This document shows positions 55,848 through 63,754 of a stretch of 64,000 nucleotides of DNA, one piece after another; position 1 is the first letter of the stretch, and the number at the start of each line of letters is the position of its first letter. The stretch lies in assembly GCF_014705615.1 (NCBI RefSeq), contig NZ_JACXJA010000027.1, positions 62,001 to 126,000 on the forward strand, written 5' to 3'. Source of the stretch: Paenibacillus oceani. GTDB taxonomy: Bacteria; Bacillota; Bacilli; Paenibacillales; NBRC-103111. The position numbers were made by a program, and so were the translations under genes. The notes under the pieces were generated by a model, which saw only the letters and a list, made by a program, of their open reading frames with translations, was not told where the DNA came from and made no database searches.

Positions 55848-56276
55848 ATGTTCGTTCGACCTTTCCAATTGTCCGATTATGCGTCGATTACGACTCTATT
55901 TAGCGAAGTGTTGTCCGAATCGTGCTGCGAGGAAACGATGGATGCCTTTGCTAAGCAGCTGTCTCTAGATCCGGAGCTGGTTCTCGTCTCTGTAGTGGAC
56001 GACGAAATCGCCGGGATTATTATCGGTACGATCGATCAACGCAATCAAGGATACTATTACCGAATAGCCGTAGCGAAGGAGCACCAGCGCAGAGGGATCG
56101 GCAAGACTTTAATTAACGGCCTGAAGAAAAAGTTCACGCAGCGGAAGGTCAGCAAAATTCTCGTAACGGTGGACGTACACAACGAACCGATTCTCCCTGT
56201 TTATGAAGCGGTCGGCTACACCGACCATCATTTTTCCCGTTCTTACCGTCATTTAAGAATCGTCAGCGGCCGGTAA
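55848..56276 (+). CDS. GNAT-family N-acetyltransferase
   Basis: A 142-residue acetyltransferase. YYYRIAVAKEHQRRGIGKTL contains the acetyl-CoA pyrophosphate loop Q-R-R-G-I-G-K, and VDVHNEPILPVYEAVGY is the C-terminal block. Substrate unknown. GGGGAGAGACCAAG precedes ATG 55848. It is monocistronic and preceded by the 11-bp-phased hexamers; a terminator follows at 56306. Confidence 0.9.
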   Translation: MFVRPFQLSDYASITTLFSEVLSESCCEETMDAFAKQLSLDPELVLVSVVDDEIAGIIIGTIDQRNQGYYYRIAVAKEHQRRGIGKTLINGLKKKFTQRKVSKILVTVDVHNEPILPVYEAVGYTDHHFSRSYRHLRIVSGR

Positions 56277-56305
56277 CAGTCGTCTGCCTATCGGCGTTTC
56301 TAGGG

Positions 56306-56349
56306 GCATATCTTGAAGCCATTGCATTTGGCGAAGAGATATGCTTTTG
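56306..56349 (+). terminator. Intrinsic terminator of the GNAT gene
   Basis: GCATATCT, 23-nt loop, AGATATGC, then TTTTGT. Confidence 0.65.
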
Positions 56350-56396
56350 TATTACATAACGAGTTTTTTTAAGAACGCACTTCGAGATTTATTAAA

Positions 56397-56425
56397 AAGA
56401 CAATAACGGGTGGACGATATATAAT
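56397..56425 (+). promoter_or_regulatory. Predicted sigma-A promoter of the DUF402-lepB-rnhA-queG group
   Basis: AAGACA (56397-56402), 17 bp, TATAAT (56420-56425), 28 bp before the DUF402 start codon. Confidence 0.6.
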
Positions 56426-56452
56426 AGGAGTAGTTGTCAGAAAGGGCTTACT

Positions 56453-57004
56453 ATGAATCCATATTCCCCATATCAAATTAAAAGCTTCAAGCATGACGGT
56501 CATCTTCACCGGATGTGGATGCAGAACTGGCGGGTTCCGGACGCGCTGCTTGCCCCGGAGCATCGGGCCGAATCGATGATTGCGCTGATTAACTCTCAAA
56601 CGCCGATCCGCGAAAGGGACGGCAAGGAATGGACGAGCAAGATTCCGTCGGTCACTTTTTTTATCCCCGGGGAATGGTACAACGTCGTCTCGCTTCTGGA
56701 GGATCAGGGTATCCGCTACTATTGCAACATCGCTTCGCCTCCCTACGTGAATGAAGGCGTCATTACTTACATCGATTATGATCTGGATGTCATCCGCACG
56801 CCGAACGGCACGATTCAGATCGTCGATCAGGAAGAATACGAGCTTCATAAGCACAATTACCATTACTCCGATGTCGTGGAGCGCAAGGTGAAGCGGGGGC
56901 TCGAATCGCTGCTGGCGCGGCTGAAACGGGAAGGACCGCCATTTTGCAACGATCAGGTGCTTGCCTACTACGAGCTGTGGAGAAACGAAGGGCCGGGGGT
57001 GTGA
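56453..57004 (+). CDS. DUF402 nucleoside tri-/diphosphate phosphatase (Ntdp/YgaC family)
   Basis: A 183-residue soluble protein of the DUF402 family; Staphylococcus and Bacillus relatives hydrolyse nucleoside tri- and diphosphates with divalent metal. IKSFKHDGHLHRMWMQNWRV, FIPGEWYNVVSLLEDQGIR, YYCNIASPP and YIDYDLDVI (acidic metal-binding residues) are the family blocks. The stop (57002-57004) is one base before the start of signal peptidase, so translation is coupled. Preceded by a good promoter. Confidence 0.9.
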   Translation: MNPYSPYQIKSFKHDGHLHRMWMQNWRVPDALLAPEHRAESMIALINSQTPIRERDGKEWTSKIPSVTFFIPGEWYNVVSLLEDQGIRYYCNIASPPYVNEGVITYIDYDLDVIRTPNGTIQIVDQEEYELHKHNYHYSDVVERKVKRGLESLLARLKREGPPFCNDQVLAYYELWRNEGPGV

Positions 57005-57005
57005 C

Positions 57006-57602
57006 ATGGGCACTTTTGAAAGCCAGGACGGACGGGAGACGGCACCAGCGGTAACAGCCGAGGAGCCGAAGGGACAAAGTTTGGCGGCGGAATTGTGGGA
57101 TTGGACCAAATCGATTGCAGTGGCACTTGTCATTGTCATTTTGCTCAATTTGTACGTGTTCAATTTGTCTACGGTGAAGGGTCATTCGATGGAGCCTACG
57201 CTCCGGGAGAAGGAATGGCTGTTCGTCAACAAGTTCGTATACCTGGTAGGGCATCCGAACCGCGGCGACGTCGTTATCTTGAAGGACCCCGATATGCAGT
57301 CGGTAGAGAAGCAGTATCTGGTGAAGCGGGTTGTAGCGATTCCCGGCGATCAAGTGGAGATTCGCGGGGGCAAGCTGTACGTGAACGGAGAGACGGTGGC
57401 CGAGCCCTATACCGACATCAAGATCGAAGACGGCGATCGCGGACCGGTCGTAGTCGAGGAAGGCCGTTACTTTGTAATGGGGGATAACCGGCACCAGAAC
57501 GCCAGCAAGGACAGCCGCATATTTGGCACGGTATCGGAGAAGGCGATTCAAGGTCGTGCGGACTTCATCCTCTGGCCGATCGATCAAATGGGAGGTTTGT
57601 AA
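57006..57602 (+). CDS. lepB: Signal peptidase I
   Basis: A 198-residue membrane protease that removes signal peptides outside the membrane. One N-terminal span (about 36-53); box B VKGHSMEPTL with catalytic Ser61; box D YLVKRVVAIPGD with catalytic Lys107; box E MGDNRHQNASKDSR. ATG 57006 starts one base after the upstream stop. Its stop abuts the start of rnhA. Size is typical for Bacillus SipS-type enzymes. Confidence 0.95.
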   Translation: MGTFESQDGRETAPAVTAEEPKGQSLAAELWDWTKSIAVALVIVILLNLYVFNLSTVKGHSMEPTLREKEWLFVNKFVYLVGHPNRGDVVILKDPDMQSVEKQYLVKRVVAIPGDQVEIRGGKLYVNGETVAEPYTDIKIEDGDRGPVVVEEGRYFVMGDNRHQNASKDSRIFGTVSEKAIQGRADFILWPIDQMGGL

Positions 57603-58040
57603 GTGAAGGACGTCATGATCTATACGGACGGGGCATGCTCCGGCAATCCCGGTCCCGGAGGCTGGGGAGCCATTCTGTTTTATGGCCAGCACCGTAAGGA
57701 AATGTCCGGCGGCGAGAAGCATACGACGAATAACCGGATGGAGCTGCTGGCCGCCATCGAAGCGATCGGCTCGCTGAAGGAAGCGTGCACCGTAAAGCTC
57801 TACAGCGACTCCGCCTATCTGGTCAACTGCTTCAAGCAGGGCTGGTTCCGGGGCTGGCTGAAGAACGGCTGGAAGAACAGCAAAGGGCAGCCGGTGGAAA
57901 ATCAGGATCTGTGGAAGCAACTGCTTCAATTAATGGAAACGCATAAGGTGGAGTATATTAAAGTTAAAGGACATAGCGACAACGAGTTCAACAATCATTG
58001 CGATTTTTTGGCTCGGGAAGCGATCAAGCGCCTGACATGA
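57603..58040 (+). CDS. rnhA: Ribonuclease HI
   Basis: A 145-residue nuclease that cuts RNA in RNA-DNA hybrids. Catalytic residues are all present: Asp9 (IYTDGACSGNPGPGGW), Glu47 (NNRMELLA), Asp69 (LYSDSAYL), His124 and Asp134. The protein begins at GTG 57603, immediately after the lepB stop; GGAGG within the lepB end serves as ribosome site. Full length. Confidence 0.96.
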   Translation: MKDVMIYTDGACSGNPGPGGWGAILFYGQHRKEMSGGEKHTTNNRMELLAAIEAIGSLKEACTVKLYSDSAYLVNCFKQGWFRGWLKNGWKNSKGQPVENQDLWKQLLQLMETHKVEYIKVKGHSDNEFNNHCDFLAREAIKRLT

Positions 58041-58050
58041 GGTGAGCGCC

Positions 58051-59226
58051 ATGGATGACGCGGGAAAGGCGCCCGGTACCTGGGAATACTGGGCAAGACT
58101 AAAAGAAGATATACGCGAGGCTGCGCCCTCGCTTGGAATCGACAAGATTGGCTTCGCGTCTGCGGAGCCTTTTATAGAGTTGAAGCAAATCCTGCTTCGC
58201 CACCGGGAGCTCGGGCGCGAATCCGGCTTCGAGGAGCCGGATCTGGACAAGCGTACCGATCCAGCACTTAGTCTGGAGCAGCCGCAGTCGATCGTGTCGA
58301 TCGCGATCGCCTATCCGTCCAAGCTGGTGAACCCGCCCAGGTCGGAGCCCGGCGCTTACCGGGGGATCATCTCACGGTCGTCCTGGGGCGAGGATTATCA
58401 CCGCGTGCTGCGCAAACGGATGGCGGCGCTTGAGGCGTTCATCCGGGAGCGGGTGCCGGACGCCCGTACCGAGAGCATGGTCGATACCGGTGCGCTGGCG
58501 GATCGTGCGGTTGCCGAACGGGCGGGGATCGGCTGGAGCGGCAAAAACTGTGCGATCATCACCCCGGAATGGGGATCGTGGGTTTATTTGGGCGAGATGA
58601 TTACGAATATTCCGTTCCCGCCGGACAAGCCGATTACGGATCAGTGCGGCGACTGTACGATCTGTATCGACGCATGTCCGACCGGGGCGCTGGTAGGTCC
58701 GGGGCAGTTGCATTCGAGTCTTTGCGTGTCGTTCGTGACACAGACCAAAGGCTTCGTCTCGGACGAGCTGATGCGGAAGATCGGCAACCGGCTCTACGGC
58801 TGCGATACGTGCCAAGTCGTCTGTCCTGTGAACAAAGGGAAGCACTGGGCGCATCAGCCCGAGCTGCAGCCGGACCCGGAGAAGGTGAAGCCGCTCCTGA
58901 AGCCGCTGCTGTCGATGACGAACAAGCAATTCCGCGAGCTTTACGGCGATATGTCCGCCTCGTGGCGCGGAAAGAAGCCGATTCAGCGCAACGCGGTTAT
59001 CGCGCTGGGCAATTTCAAGGACGTGACAGCCGTGCCGCTGCTCGCGGGTCTGCTGCTGGAGGACGAGAGGCCGGAAATTCGCGGGACGGCGGCGTGGGCG
59101 CTCGGGCGTATAGGCGGTACGGAAGCGCTTGAGGCGCTTAAGCGCGCTTGGCCGAGGGAGAGCCATCCCGAAGCGGCCGAGCGGATTGGCTCCGCTCTTC
59201 AGGAACTGGAGGAGGGGGACGTATAA
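58051..59226 (+). CDS. queG: Epoxyqueuosine reductase
   Basis: A 391-residue cobalamin- and iron-sulphur-dependent enzyme that reduces epoxyqueuosine to queuosine in tRNA. MVDTGALADRAVAERAGIGW is the QueG core; two [4Fe-4S] sites are CGDCTICIDACP and CDTCQVVCPVN. The C-terminal 80 residues are HEAT-repeat-like (ALGRIGGTEALEALKRA), as in Bacillus QueG. GAGGTG 6 bp before ATG 58051 fixes the start 10 bp after rnhA. Confidence 0.95.
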   Translation: MDDAGKAPGTWEYWARLKEDIREAAPSLGIDKIGFASAEPFIELKQILLRHRELGRESGFEEPDLDKRTDPALSLEQPQSIVSIAIAYPSKLVNPPRSEPGAYRGIISRSSWGEDYHRVLRKRMAALEAFIRERVPDARTESMVDTGALADRAVAERAGIGWSGKNCAIITPEWGSWVYLGEMITNIPFPPDKPITDQCGDCTICIDACPTGALVGPGQLHSSLCVSFVTQTKGFVSDELMRKIGNRLYGCDTCQVVCPVNKGKHWAHQPELQPDPEKVKPLLKPLLSMTNKQFRELYGDMSASWRGKKPIQRNAVIALGNFKDVTAVPLLAGLLLEDERPEIRGTAAWALGRIGGTEALEALKRAWPRESHPEAAERIGSALQELEEGDV

Positions 59227-59302
59227 CCGTTTTCGGAAGTGCGCTCATAGACGCCCCGAATGAAGGGGCGGATGAAGTTTTTATGCTGGAAGGGGGCGCA
59301 TC

Positions 59303-60334
59303 ATGAGATACATTAGCATCGATCAGGTGGAGCCGGGACAATTTCTGGGGAAAACGATCTTCTCCAGCTCCGGAGCAGTGCTGCTGTCCGAGGGTGTGCA
59401 ATTGACCGTCTACATGATCAATACGTTGAACCGGATCGGGGCAACGATGATTTATATTAAAGATCCCCAGTTCGAAGACGTCGAGATTCCCGATGTGCTG
59501 TCGGAGGAGACGAGACGGGGCGTACTGAAAAAAATGACGGAGACGTTCGACTCGATCCGCTCGGGCAAGCAGTTCGATACCCGCGCAGTGAGCATCAGCG
59601 TCGATCAGCTGCTGGAAGACGTGATGAGGAACAAAGAGGTGCTGATCCAGCTCTCCGACATTCGCACACAGGATAACGAATCGTACGTGCATGCCTTAAA
59701 CGTATGTATGATGTCGACGATGATCGGCATCAATATAAGCCTCACCCCGCAGCAGCTCAAGGAACTGGCGATCGGCGCCCTGCTGCACGATATCGGCAAG
59801 GTGGAGAAGCTGACGGATGACAGCTCGGCCGATCCGAAGCGTCATCATACGTGGCGGGGCTTCGAGGTGTTGAAGCAGAAGCAGGAGTTCAACCTGTTAA
59901 TTGCGCACGTGGCTCTGCAGCATCATGAGACACCGGACGGGGAAGGGCTGCCGCGGAAAGTAGCAGCCGACCAGATTCATCTGTACGCCAAAATCGTGGC
60001 GGTTGCCAACATGTTCGACAATCTGCAGTTCAAGCAGCCGGCCGGAGGCAAACGAATGCTTCCGCACGAGGCCTGCGAGCATATGATGGCACTGGCGGGT
60101 TCGAAGCTCGACCGGGAGGTGCTGATTCATTTTCTGCGCACCGTCTCGATCTATCCGACCGGCTCCTCGGTCCGGCTGTCGACGAGGGAGACCGGCGTCG
60201 TCGTCGGACAGCACCGGGGGCTGCCCGGCCGTCCGGTTGTCCGCGTCGTCAGCCAAAACGACGACCATATCGAGGTCAAGGAAGTGGATCTCGCCAAACA
60301 TACGACCGTGTTCGTAGAAAATGTGCTGCTCTAG
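59303..60334 (+). CDS. HD-GYP domain protein (putative cyclic-di-GMP phosphodiesterase)
   Basis: A 343-residue protein. The HD-GYP core lies at about 140-265: ALLHDIGKVEK (metal His-Asp), HHTWRGFEVL and HHETPDGEGLP. The last motif reads GLP where the family has GYP, while HHE and DG are kept. The N-terminal 130 residues are the usual DUF3391-like domain; the C-terminal 60 residues form a beta-rich PilZ-like tail (VVGQHRGLPGRPVVRVV). Such proteins hydrolyse cyclic-di-GMP or a related signal. GGAAGGGGGCGC precedes ATG 59303. Confidence 0.85.
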   Translation: MRYISIDQVEPGQFLGKTIFSSSGAVLLSEGVQLTVYMINTLNRIGATMIYIKDPQFEDVEIPDVLSEETRRGVLKKMTETFDSIRSGKQFDTRAVSISVDQLLEDVMRNKEVLIQLSDIRTQDNESYVHALNVCMMSTMIGINISLTPQQLKELAIGALLHDIGKVEKLTDDSSADPKRHHTWRGFEVLKQKQEFNLLIAHVALQHHETPDGEGLPRKVAADQIHLYAKIVAVANMFDNLQFKQPAGGKRMLPHEACEHMMALAGSKLDREVLIHFLRTVSIYPTGSSVRLSTRETGVVVGQHRGLPGRPVVRVVSQNDDHIEVKEVDLAKHTTVFVENVLL

Positions 60335-60343
60335 CGCCTGACC

Positions 60344-60373
60344 CGAGCCGGATCTATCTTAAAAGCCGGCTCG
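60344..60373 (+). terminator. Hairpin after the HD-GYP gene
   Basis: CGAGCCGG, 14-nt loop, CCGGCTCG; no U-tract follows, so its role as a terminator is uncertain. Confidence 0.4.
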
Positions 60374-60491
60374 ACTGCACGAAAAGCGGGGCCGAATCCG
60401 GCACATTGTACCGCTTGCTAAGAGCGGCTTATTTCGTTATGATGAAGTGTATTCGGGAGTTTTTACGAACAAATGTTGGGGTGACGCTGGA

Positions 60492-60704
60492 ATGTGGTGG
60501 AATTGGGTAATTCCGATCGTAACGTTGATCGTTGGTCTGGTCGGAGGTTTTTTCATCGGTGTTTATTATTTGCGCAAGCAGATGGAAGCGATGCAGTCGA
60601 ATCCGGAGATGCTGCAGCAGATGGCCAAAAAAATGGGCTACAATTTGAATAAAAAGCAGATGCAGCAAATGCAGCACATGATGAAAAACCAGAAGTGGAA
60701 ATAA
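60492..60704 (+). CDS. UPF0154 (YneF-like) small membrane protein
   Basis: A 70-residue protein with one N-terminal span (WVIPIVTLIVGLVGGFFIGV) and a conserved basic tail (RKQMEAMQSNPEMLQQMAKK then MGYNLNKKQMQQMQ), the UPF0154 signature widely found in Bacillota. Function unknown. ATG 60492 is preceded by GGTGACGCTGG, a modest ribosome site. It lies 39 bp before folE. Confidence 0.88.
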   Translation: MWWNWVIPIVTLIVGLVGGFFIGVYYLRKQMEAMQSNPEMLQQMAKKMGYNLNKKQMQQMQHMMKNQKWK

Positions 60705-60743
60705 TTGCTGCGTCTCCCGCGCAAGCGAGGAGGAGGGGTGCGA

Positions 60744-61337
60744 ATGGCAGGTACCAAGGAATACCAGAACGATAACGTTGGACGGAACCGCGAGCTGATC
60801 GAGAATCATGTGAAAGAAATTTTGCGGCTGATCGGGGAAGATGTCGACCGCGAAGGGCTGATCGAGACGCCCGCCCGGGTAACGAGAATGTACGAGGAGA
60901 TTTTCGCGGGTTATTCCGTAGATCCCCGGGAAGTGCTGGGCGTGACGTTCGACGAGAAGCATGAGGAGCTCGTTATCGTTAAGGATATCGTATATTACAG
61001 CCAGTGCGAGCATCATATGGCGCCTTTTTTCGGTAAGATCCATATCGGCTATTTGCCTAGCGGAAAGATCGCCGGACTGAGCAAGTTCGCCCGTCTGGTG
61101 GAGGCCGTAACACGGCGGCTGCAAGTGCAGGAGCGGATTACGTCGGAGATCGCCGATATTCTTGTGGAAGTGCTTCACCCGCAAGGCGTCATGGTCATCG
61201 TAGAAGGCGAGCATCTGTGCATGTGTTCCAGGGGCGTGAAGAAGCCCGGCAGCAAGACGGTTACATCGGGCGTTCGCGGCCGGTTCGCTACAGACTCGGC
61301 GCTGCGCTCGGAGTTTTTGTCGCTTGTGAAGGAATGA
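60744..61337 (+). CDS. folE: GTP cyclohydrolase I
   Basis: A 197-residue enzyme that turns GTP into dihydroneopterin triphosphate, the first step of folate (and queuosine precursor) synthesis. [18 protein letters not shown] and [19 protein letters not shown] carry the zinc ligands Cys, His, Cys; [20 protein letters not shown] is the family core. GAGGAGGAGGGG 10 bp before ATG 60744 sets the start. Its presence near queG is fitting, since FolE product also feeds queuosine synthesis. Confidence 0.96.
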   Translation: MAGTKEYQNDNVGRNRELIENHVKEILRLIGEDVDREGLIETPARVTRMYEEIFAGYSVDPREVLGVTFDEKHEELVIVKDIVYYSQCEHHMAPFFGKIHIGYLPSGKIAGLSKFARLVEAVTRRLQVQERITSEIADILVEVLHPQGVMVIVEGEHLCMCSRGVKKPGSKTVTSGVRGRFATDSALRSEFLSLVKE

Positions 61338-61418
61338 GAGGAGCGCGGCTCATTCCCGGGCGTTCGCTTGCGGCGATGGCCGGAACCAAAAGCAATTCCA
61401 AAAGCAAAAGCAAAGAGC

Positions 61419-61471
61419 AAAAGACGCTTTCTACCGTTCACTGGGTAACAGTGAGGTGGGAGCGTCTTTTT
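61419..61471 (+). terminator. Intrinsic terminator of folE
   Basis: AAAAGACGCT/AGCGTCTTTT outer stem with inner TTCACTG/CAGTGA pairing, then TTTTT. Confidence 0.88.
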
Positions 61472-61553
61472 GTATGCCCGTTATCGGGTCTTCGTCAGGG
61501 CCAGGGATAGCATAATGAACGAAAGGCGGAAGTAGAATATAGATAAATTATTA

Positions 61554-61596
61554 TTGACAATGAAAATCATTATCATTATAATGAGAATCGTTATCA
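61554..61596 (+). promoter_or_regulatory. Sigma-A promoter overlapped by two Fur boxes
   Basis: TTGACA (61554-61559), 17 bp, TATAAT (61577-61582): both hexamers are perfect. TGAAAATCATTATCA (61561-61575) matches the 7-1-7 Fur box TGATAATNATTATCA at 14 of 15 and fills the spacer; TGAGAATCGTTATCA (61582-61596) matches at 13 of 15 just after the -10. Fur with iron should block this promoter. Confidence 0.9.
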
Positions 61597-61792
61597 ATTG
61601 TTTGCTTATATAGTTGCGATTGTTTGGATAGATTGTCGGGTTATCGTTTGGGATTCGACAGTACCGAGCCCATTTGCGTTTAGGATACCGGTTCGGGCCG
61701 GCGAAAGGGAGCGAGATAAGGGCCAATGCCGTGTGTGGACCGGCTACTTTCAGCTGCGGGCAGTATGAACTTTCGATTGGGAGGATGAGCAT

Positions 61793-62152
61793 GTGATCGC
61801 CGTTGTTCAAAGGATCTGTTTGAAGCACGGGCTGAGCGGACGGATGCTTAGCGGCATCGATAAGTTCAAGTCGAAGGCGGGTTACGGCAAATGGTCGTCG
61901 ATCGAAGTATTAGCCGCCCGGAGTCCGGAGGAGTATGAGGAATGTATCGTCACCAGCCGGTGGGACCTGACGTCGGAGCAGTTCGATCAGGTATGCAGCG
62001 ACTGGTACGGAGCGGTGATCTCCGAGCTGCCGCCATCCGGAATCGTCCGCTACGAGTGCTCGTGCTGCGATATATGGATGAAACGCGAGAACGAGCTTTC
62101 TTTGCTTGAGATGTACGCATCGGATGGGAACAGGAAGGAGGTACGGCTGTGA
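61793..62152 (+). CDS. Fur-controlled small protein, possibly ABM/haem-oxygenase-like
   Basis: A 119-residue soluble protein. The first 80 residues show the pattern of an antibiotic-biosynthesis-monooxygenase (ABM) ferredoxin-like fold (IEVLAARSPEEYEECIVTSR, then W-D-L-T-S-E-Q-F), the fold also used by HmoA/IsdG haem monooxygenases; the C-terminal third has CSCC and is unusual. The assignment is tentative. GTG 61793 follows GGAGG by 8 bp. It is the first gene after the double Fur-box promoter, and its end overlaps the start of a 34-residue gene. Confidence 0.6.
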   Translation: MIAVVQRICLKHGLSGRMLSGIDKFKSKAGYGKWSSIEVLAARSPEEYEECIVTSRWDLTSEQFDQVCSDWYGAVISELPPSGIVRYECSCCDIWMKRENELSLLEMYASDGNRKEVRL

Positions 62153-62253
62153 CGACTACCCGGTTAACGGCATTGATTTTGCTGGCTGTCCGGATTGCTT
62201 TGTTGAAGCTGTATATGCGGGCCAGAGCATCCAAGCTGCGCGATTGTACATAA
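62149..62253 (+). CDS. 34-residue membrane peptide coupled to the ABM-like gene
   Basis: GTG 62149 overlaps the preceding stop (GTGA) and is preceded by GGAGG, giving a 34-residue product ending at TAA 62251-62253. Residues 4-22 (TRLTALILLAVRIALLKLY) can form one membrane span or amphipathic helix; the tail is basic. The coupled start and good ribosome site support translation; no homologue is known to me. Expected to be iron-repressed with its neighbour. Confidence 0.55.
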   Translation: MTTTRLTALILLAVRIALLKLYMRARASKLRDCT

Positions 62254-62326
62254 ATTTGGCATGGGATATGTAGGATGACTCCGGCAAGGATCATCGGATC
62301 AAGGGAGAAGGGTAGGAGCGGACAGG

Positions 62327-62779
62327 ATGAAGGTTATTGTCGTATTTGCGAGCATGTCCGGGAACACGGAAGAAATGGCTGATGCGGTAGCGGAAGGGAT
62401 TCGCGGGCAAGGGGCCGAGGCGGTATTGAAAGACGTGTTTGATACGAATGCCTCGGAGCTTACGGATTATGACGCGGTATTGCTCGGCGCTTATACATGG
62501 GGAGACGGGGATTTGCCGGATGAATATCTCGATTTCTATGACGAGATGGACGACGTCGATTTATCGGGCAAACCGTCGGCGGCGTTCGGCTCGGCCGATT
62601 CCTCCTATCCTGAATTCGGCAAAGCGGTAAATCTGCTGGAGGAAAAGCTGCTGAGCTGCGGAGCGGTACTTGCTGCGGAAGGTCTGAAGGTGGAGCTGAA
62701 TCCGTCCGAGCTGGAGAAGGAGGCGTGCCGCGAGTTGGGAAGACGGGTGGCTGCTGCCGCTGCGGGTGTGTCCGGATGA
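62327..62779 (+). CDS. Flavodoxin
   Basis: A 150-residue FMN electron carrier. VFASMSGNTEEMADAVAEG is the phosphate-binding loop, LLGAYTWGDGDLPDEYLDFY (Trp and Tyr side) and FGSADSSYPEFGKAV flank the flavin. In Bacillus the flavodoxins YkuN/YkuP are made under iron limitation in place of ferredoxin, in line with the Fur promoter 750 bp upstream. GAGAAGGGTAGGAGCGG precedes ATG 62327. It overlaps the following gene by ATGA. Confidence 0.95.
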   Translation: MKVIVVFASMSGNTEEMADAVAEGIRGQGAEAVLKDVFDTNASELTDYDAVLLGAYTWGDGDLPDEYLDFYDEMDDVDLSGKPSAAFGSADSSYPEFGKAVNLLEEKLLSCGAVLAAEGLKVELNPSELEKEACRELGRRVAAAAAGVSG

Positions 62780-63648
62780 TGATACGCGCGACAGGACTGG
62801 AAGCGTATAAAGAGCTCGGTCGAAAGCAGGGCGAGGAGGCGCTGATCGAAGATTACAAGCTGGAAGAGCTGCTGCGCTGCCCGTCCCGTTATCTGAAGCG
62901 CAAAGCGGATGAGGAAGCCGGCGCCGCGGCGATGCTGGGTACGGAGGTAAGCTGGCAGCAGCTCGTCCAATATTCGGTCTGTCATTTGGTTAACGATTAT
63001 TACAGCCTCCCCCCGGAGCACCGGTCGGAGTATTCGATCGAACGGTCGGCGGACCGCCGGTGGACGAACCGGACTTACAAGTTCGATTCCGCCGATCATT
63101 ACTGGCAGGTGCGGTACCGGGCCGTAAGCGCGTTGAAACAGCTGCTGCACGGCGAGCAGAACGGCGCAATCCGGCCGCTGATCGTATTCGAGTCGTACCG
63201 TACGCATATCGAAGCGGTGCAAGCGGAAGTTTCGTTCATCGTGCAGGTGTTGTACCGGGACGACGACCGTCCGGATTTGCCTTATGTGATCCGGAAGTAC
63301 CTGGTGGATGATGATCCCGATGTGATTGCCGGCTTCCGCCATCTGGCCGTCCTGTTCTGCAGCGAAGCGTTCGAGGAGCTGCCCGGACGTATCGAGGTGT
63401 TCGGTGTGCTGAGCGGCAGCAAGTACGTGTTCCGCCCACAGGCGGATGAGGTGGCGAAGGCGGCGGATTATATCCGCCTGCTCCGGGAATATGCCCAGGA
63501 AACGGAAACCGCCGCTCAGGAGGAAGAGGAGACGGGGCATATGCACCGGAGACGGAACGTTTGCCGCAAATGCAGGCATAAAGCGGATTACACGCATGCC
63601 GGAGGGAGCCAAGCGGCGAAACCGACCAGCCGCTGGCAGCTGAATTAG
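62776..63648 (+). CDS. Protein of unknown function, weak RecB-nuclease-like features
   Basis: A 290-residue protein, translationally coupled to flavodoxin (ATGA overlap). EELLRCPSRYLKRK near the N terminus resembles the CP-x-x-Y motif opening PD-(D/E)XK nucleases of the RecB/AddB type, and a C-terminal CRKC could bind metal, but no Asp/Glu-x-Lys catalytic core is clear. The middle (LIVFESYRTHIEAVQAEVSF, DLPYVIRKYLVDDDPDVIAG) looks alpha/beta. An inactive or highly divergent nuclease is possible; a novel fold is equally so. Last gene of the iron-linked group. Confidence 0.5.
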   Translation: MMIRATGLEAYKELGRKQGEEALIEDYKLEELLRCPSRYLKRKADEEAGAAAMLGTEVSWQQLVQYSVCHLVNDYYSLPPEHRSEYSIERSADRRWTNRTYKFDSADHYWQVRYRAVSALKQLLHGEQNGAIRPLIVFESYRTHIEAVQAEVSFIVQVLYRDDDRPDLPYVIRKYLVDDDPDVIAGFRHLAVLFCSEAFEELPGRIEVFGVLSGSKYVFRPQADEVAKAADYIRLLREYAQETETAAQEEEETGHMHRRRNVCRKCRHKADYTHAGGSQAAKPTSRWQLN

Positions 63649-63754
63649 TGCATCTTGGCTCCTAGGATATATATACAACCGATCCAGCGAAAGTAATATA
63701 CGGTATAACGGTTTGTGAAATGGACCCCTGCCGGTCAGAGGTTCATCCGTTCCT

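Larger units (their letters stand above)
61338..61792. other. Intergenic region with folE terminator and Fur-type promoter
   Basis: The terminator lies at 61419-61471 and the iron-regulated promoter at 61554-61582; about 200 nt of leader to 61792 show no gene. Confidence 0.7.
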
